Assembly (NCBI GenBank): GCA_937893785.1
Contig: CALCSP010000684.1
Span: 1 to 5,197 of the forward strand
Direction of reading: 5' to 3'
DNA: 5,197 nt
Source of the DNA: an uncultured Verrucomicrobiales bacterium
GTDB lineage: Bacteria > Verrucomicrobiota > Verrucomicrobiia > Verrucomicrobiales > DEV007
Shown in pieces: positions 5,160-5,197 of the stretch (its first letter is position 1; every line of letters starts with the position of its first letter). A program made the position numbers and the translations under genes. Below the pieces are notes generated by a model. It was not told the DNA's origin. It did no database searches and worked only from the letters and a program-made list of their open reading frames with translations.

Positions 5160-5197
5160 TTTTTATTTTTTTTCGATCTTAAAGAAAAGGGTCTTCC
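5160..5197 (-). other. A-rich leader of coxB, possibly with the end of an upstream gene
   Basis: On the minus strand the 38 bp before coxB end in an almost pure A tract (about 5173-5160) with no Shine-Dalgarno match, which may favour start-site opening. Two frames read into stops here: one ends KTLFFKIEKK (stop 5165-5163) and another ends EDPFL (stop 5181-5179). Either could be the tail of a preceding operon gene, but 38 bp cannot decide it. Confidence 0.3.

Overview
The window looks like a respiratory maturation operon on the minus strand, about 4.8 kb long, meeting the tail of a sulfatase gene that runs the other way. Base composition is near half G+C. An arylsulfatase-type gene beside a cytochrome oxidase cluster that also carries DUF420 and DUF1573 genes suggests a PVC-group bacterium, most likely Verrucomicrobiota. 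That placement is inference from family content and protein style; no rRNA or other phylogenetic marker is present.

Layout from left to right. Positions 1-336 (+) hold the last 111 codons of a sulfatase. Its stop lies only 5 bp from the stop of the last minus-strand gene, and the junction is packed with overlapping inverted repeats that can act as terminators. From 342 to 5159 every gene is on the minus strand. In transcription order, right to left, they are: coxB (cytochrome c oxidase subunit II with a CuA site), ctaB (heme O synthase), a SCO-like protein that has lost its copper ligands, a SCO/SenC protein that keeps them, a four-helix DUF420 protein (CtaM/YozB type), a secreted DUF1573 protein, and a membrane-anchored rhodanese. 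Most junctions are tight: a 24-bp gap, a 4-bp GTGA overlap, a 7-bp gap and another GTGA overlap. Two junctions are looser and carry stem-loops: coxB-ctaB (93 bp) and DUF420-DUF1573 (64 bp).

How the genes fit together. CoxB is the electron-entry subunit of an aa3-type (or related) terminal oxidase. CtaB makes heme O, the precursor of heme A. SCO proteins deliver copper or reduce cysteines for the CuA centre. DUF420/CtaM proteins are needed for function of heme-A oxidases in Firmicutes. The DUF1573 and rhodanese proteins are predicted to sit on the outer face of the cytoplasmic membrane with the SCO proteins. I infer that they add a sulfur, thiol or copper-handling step to oxidase assembly. Genes for subunits I and III and for heme A synthase are not in the window; some may lie upstream, beyond position 5197.

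The most notable features are the tandem SCO pair, in which one copy lacks all three copper ligands, and the DUF1573-rhodanese pair coupled to the end of the operon. I found no RNA genes, CRISPR arrays, insertion sequences or prophage signals.
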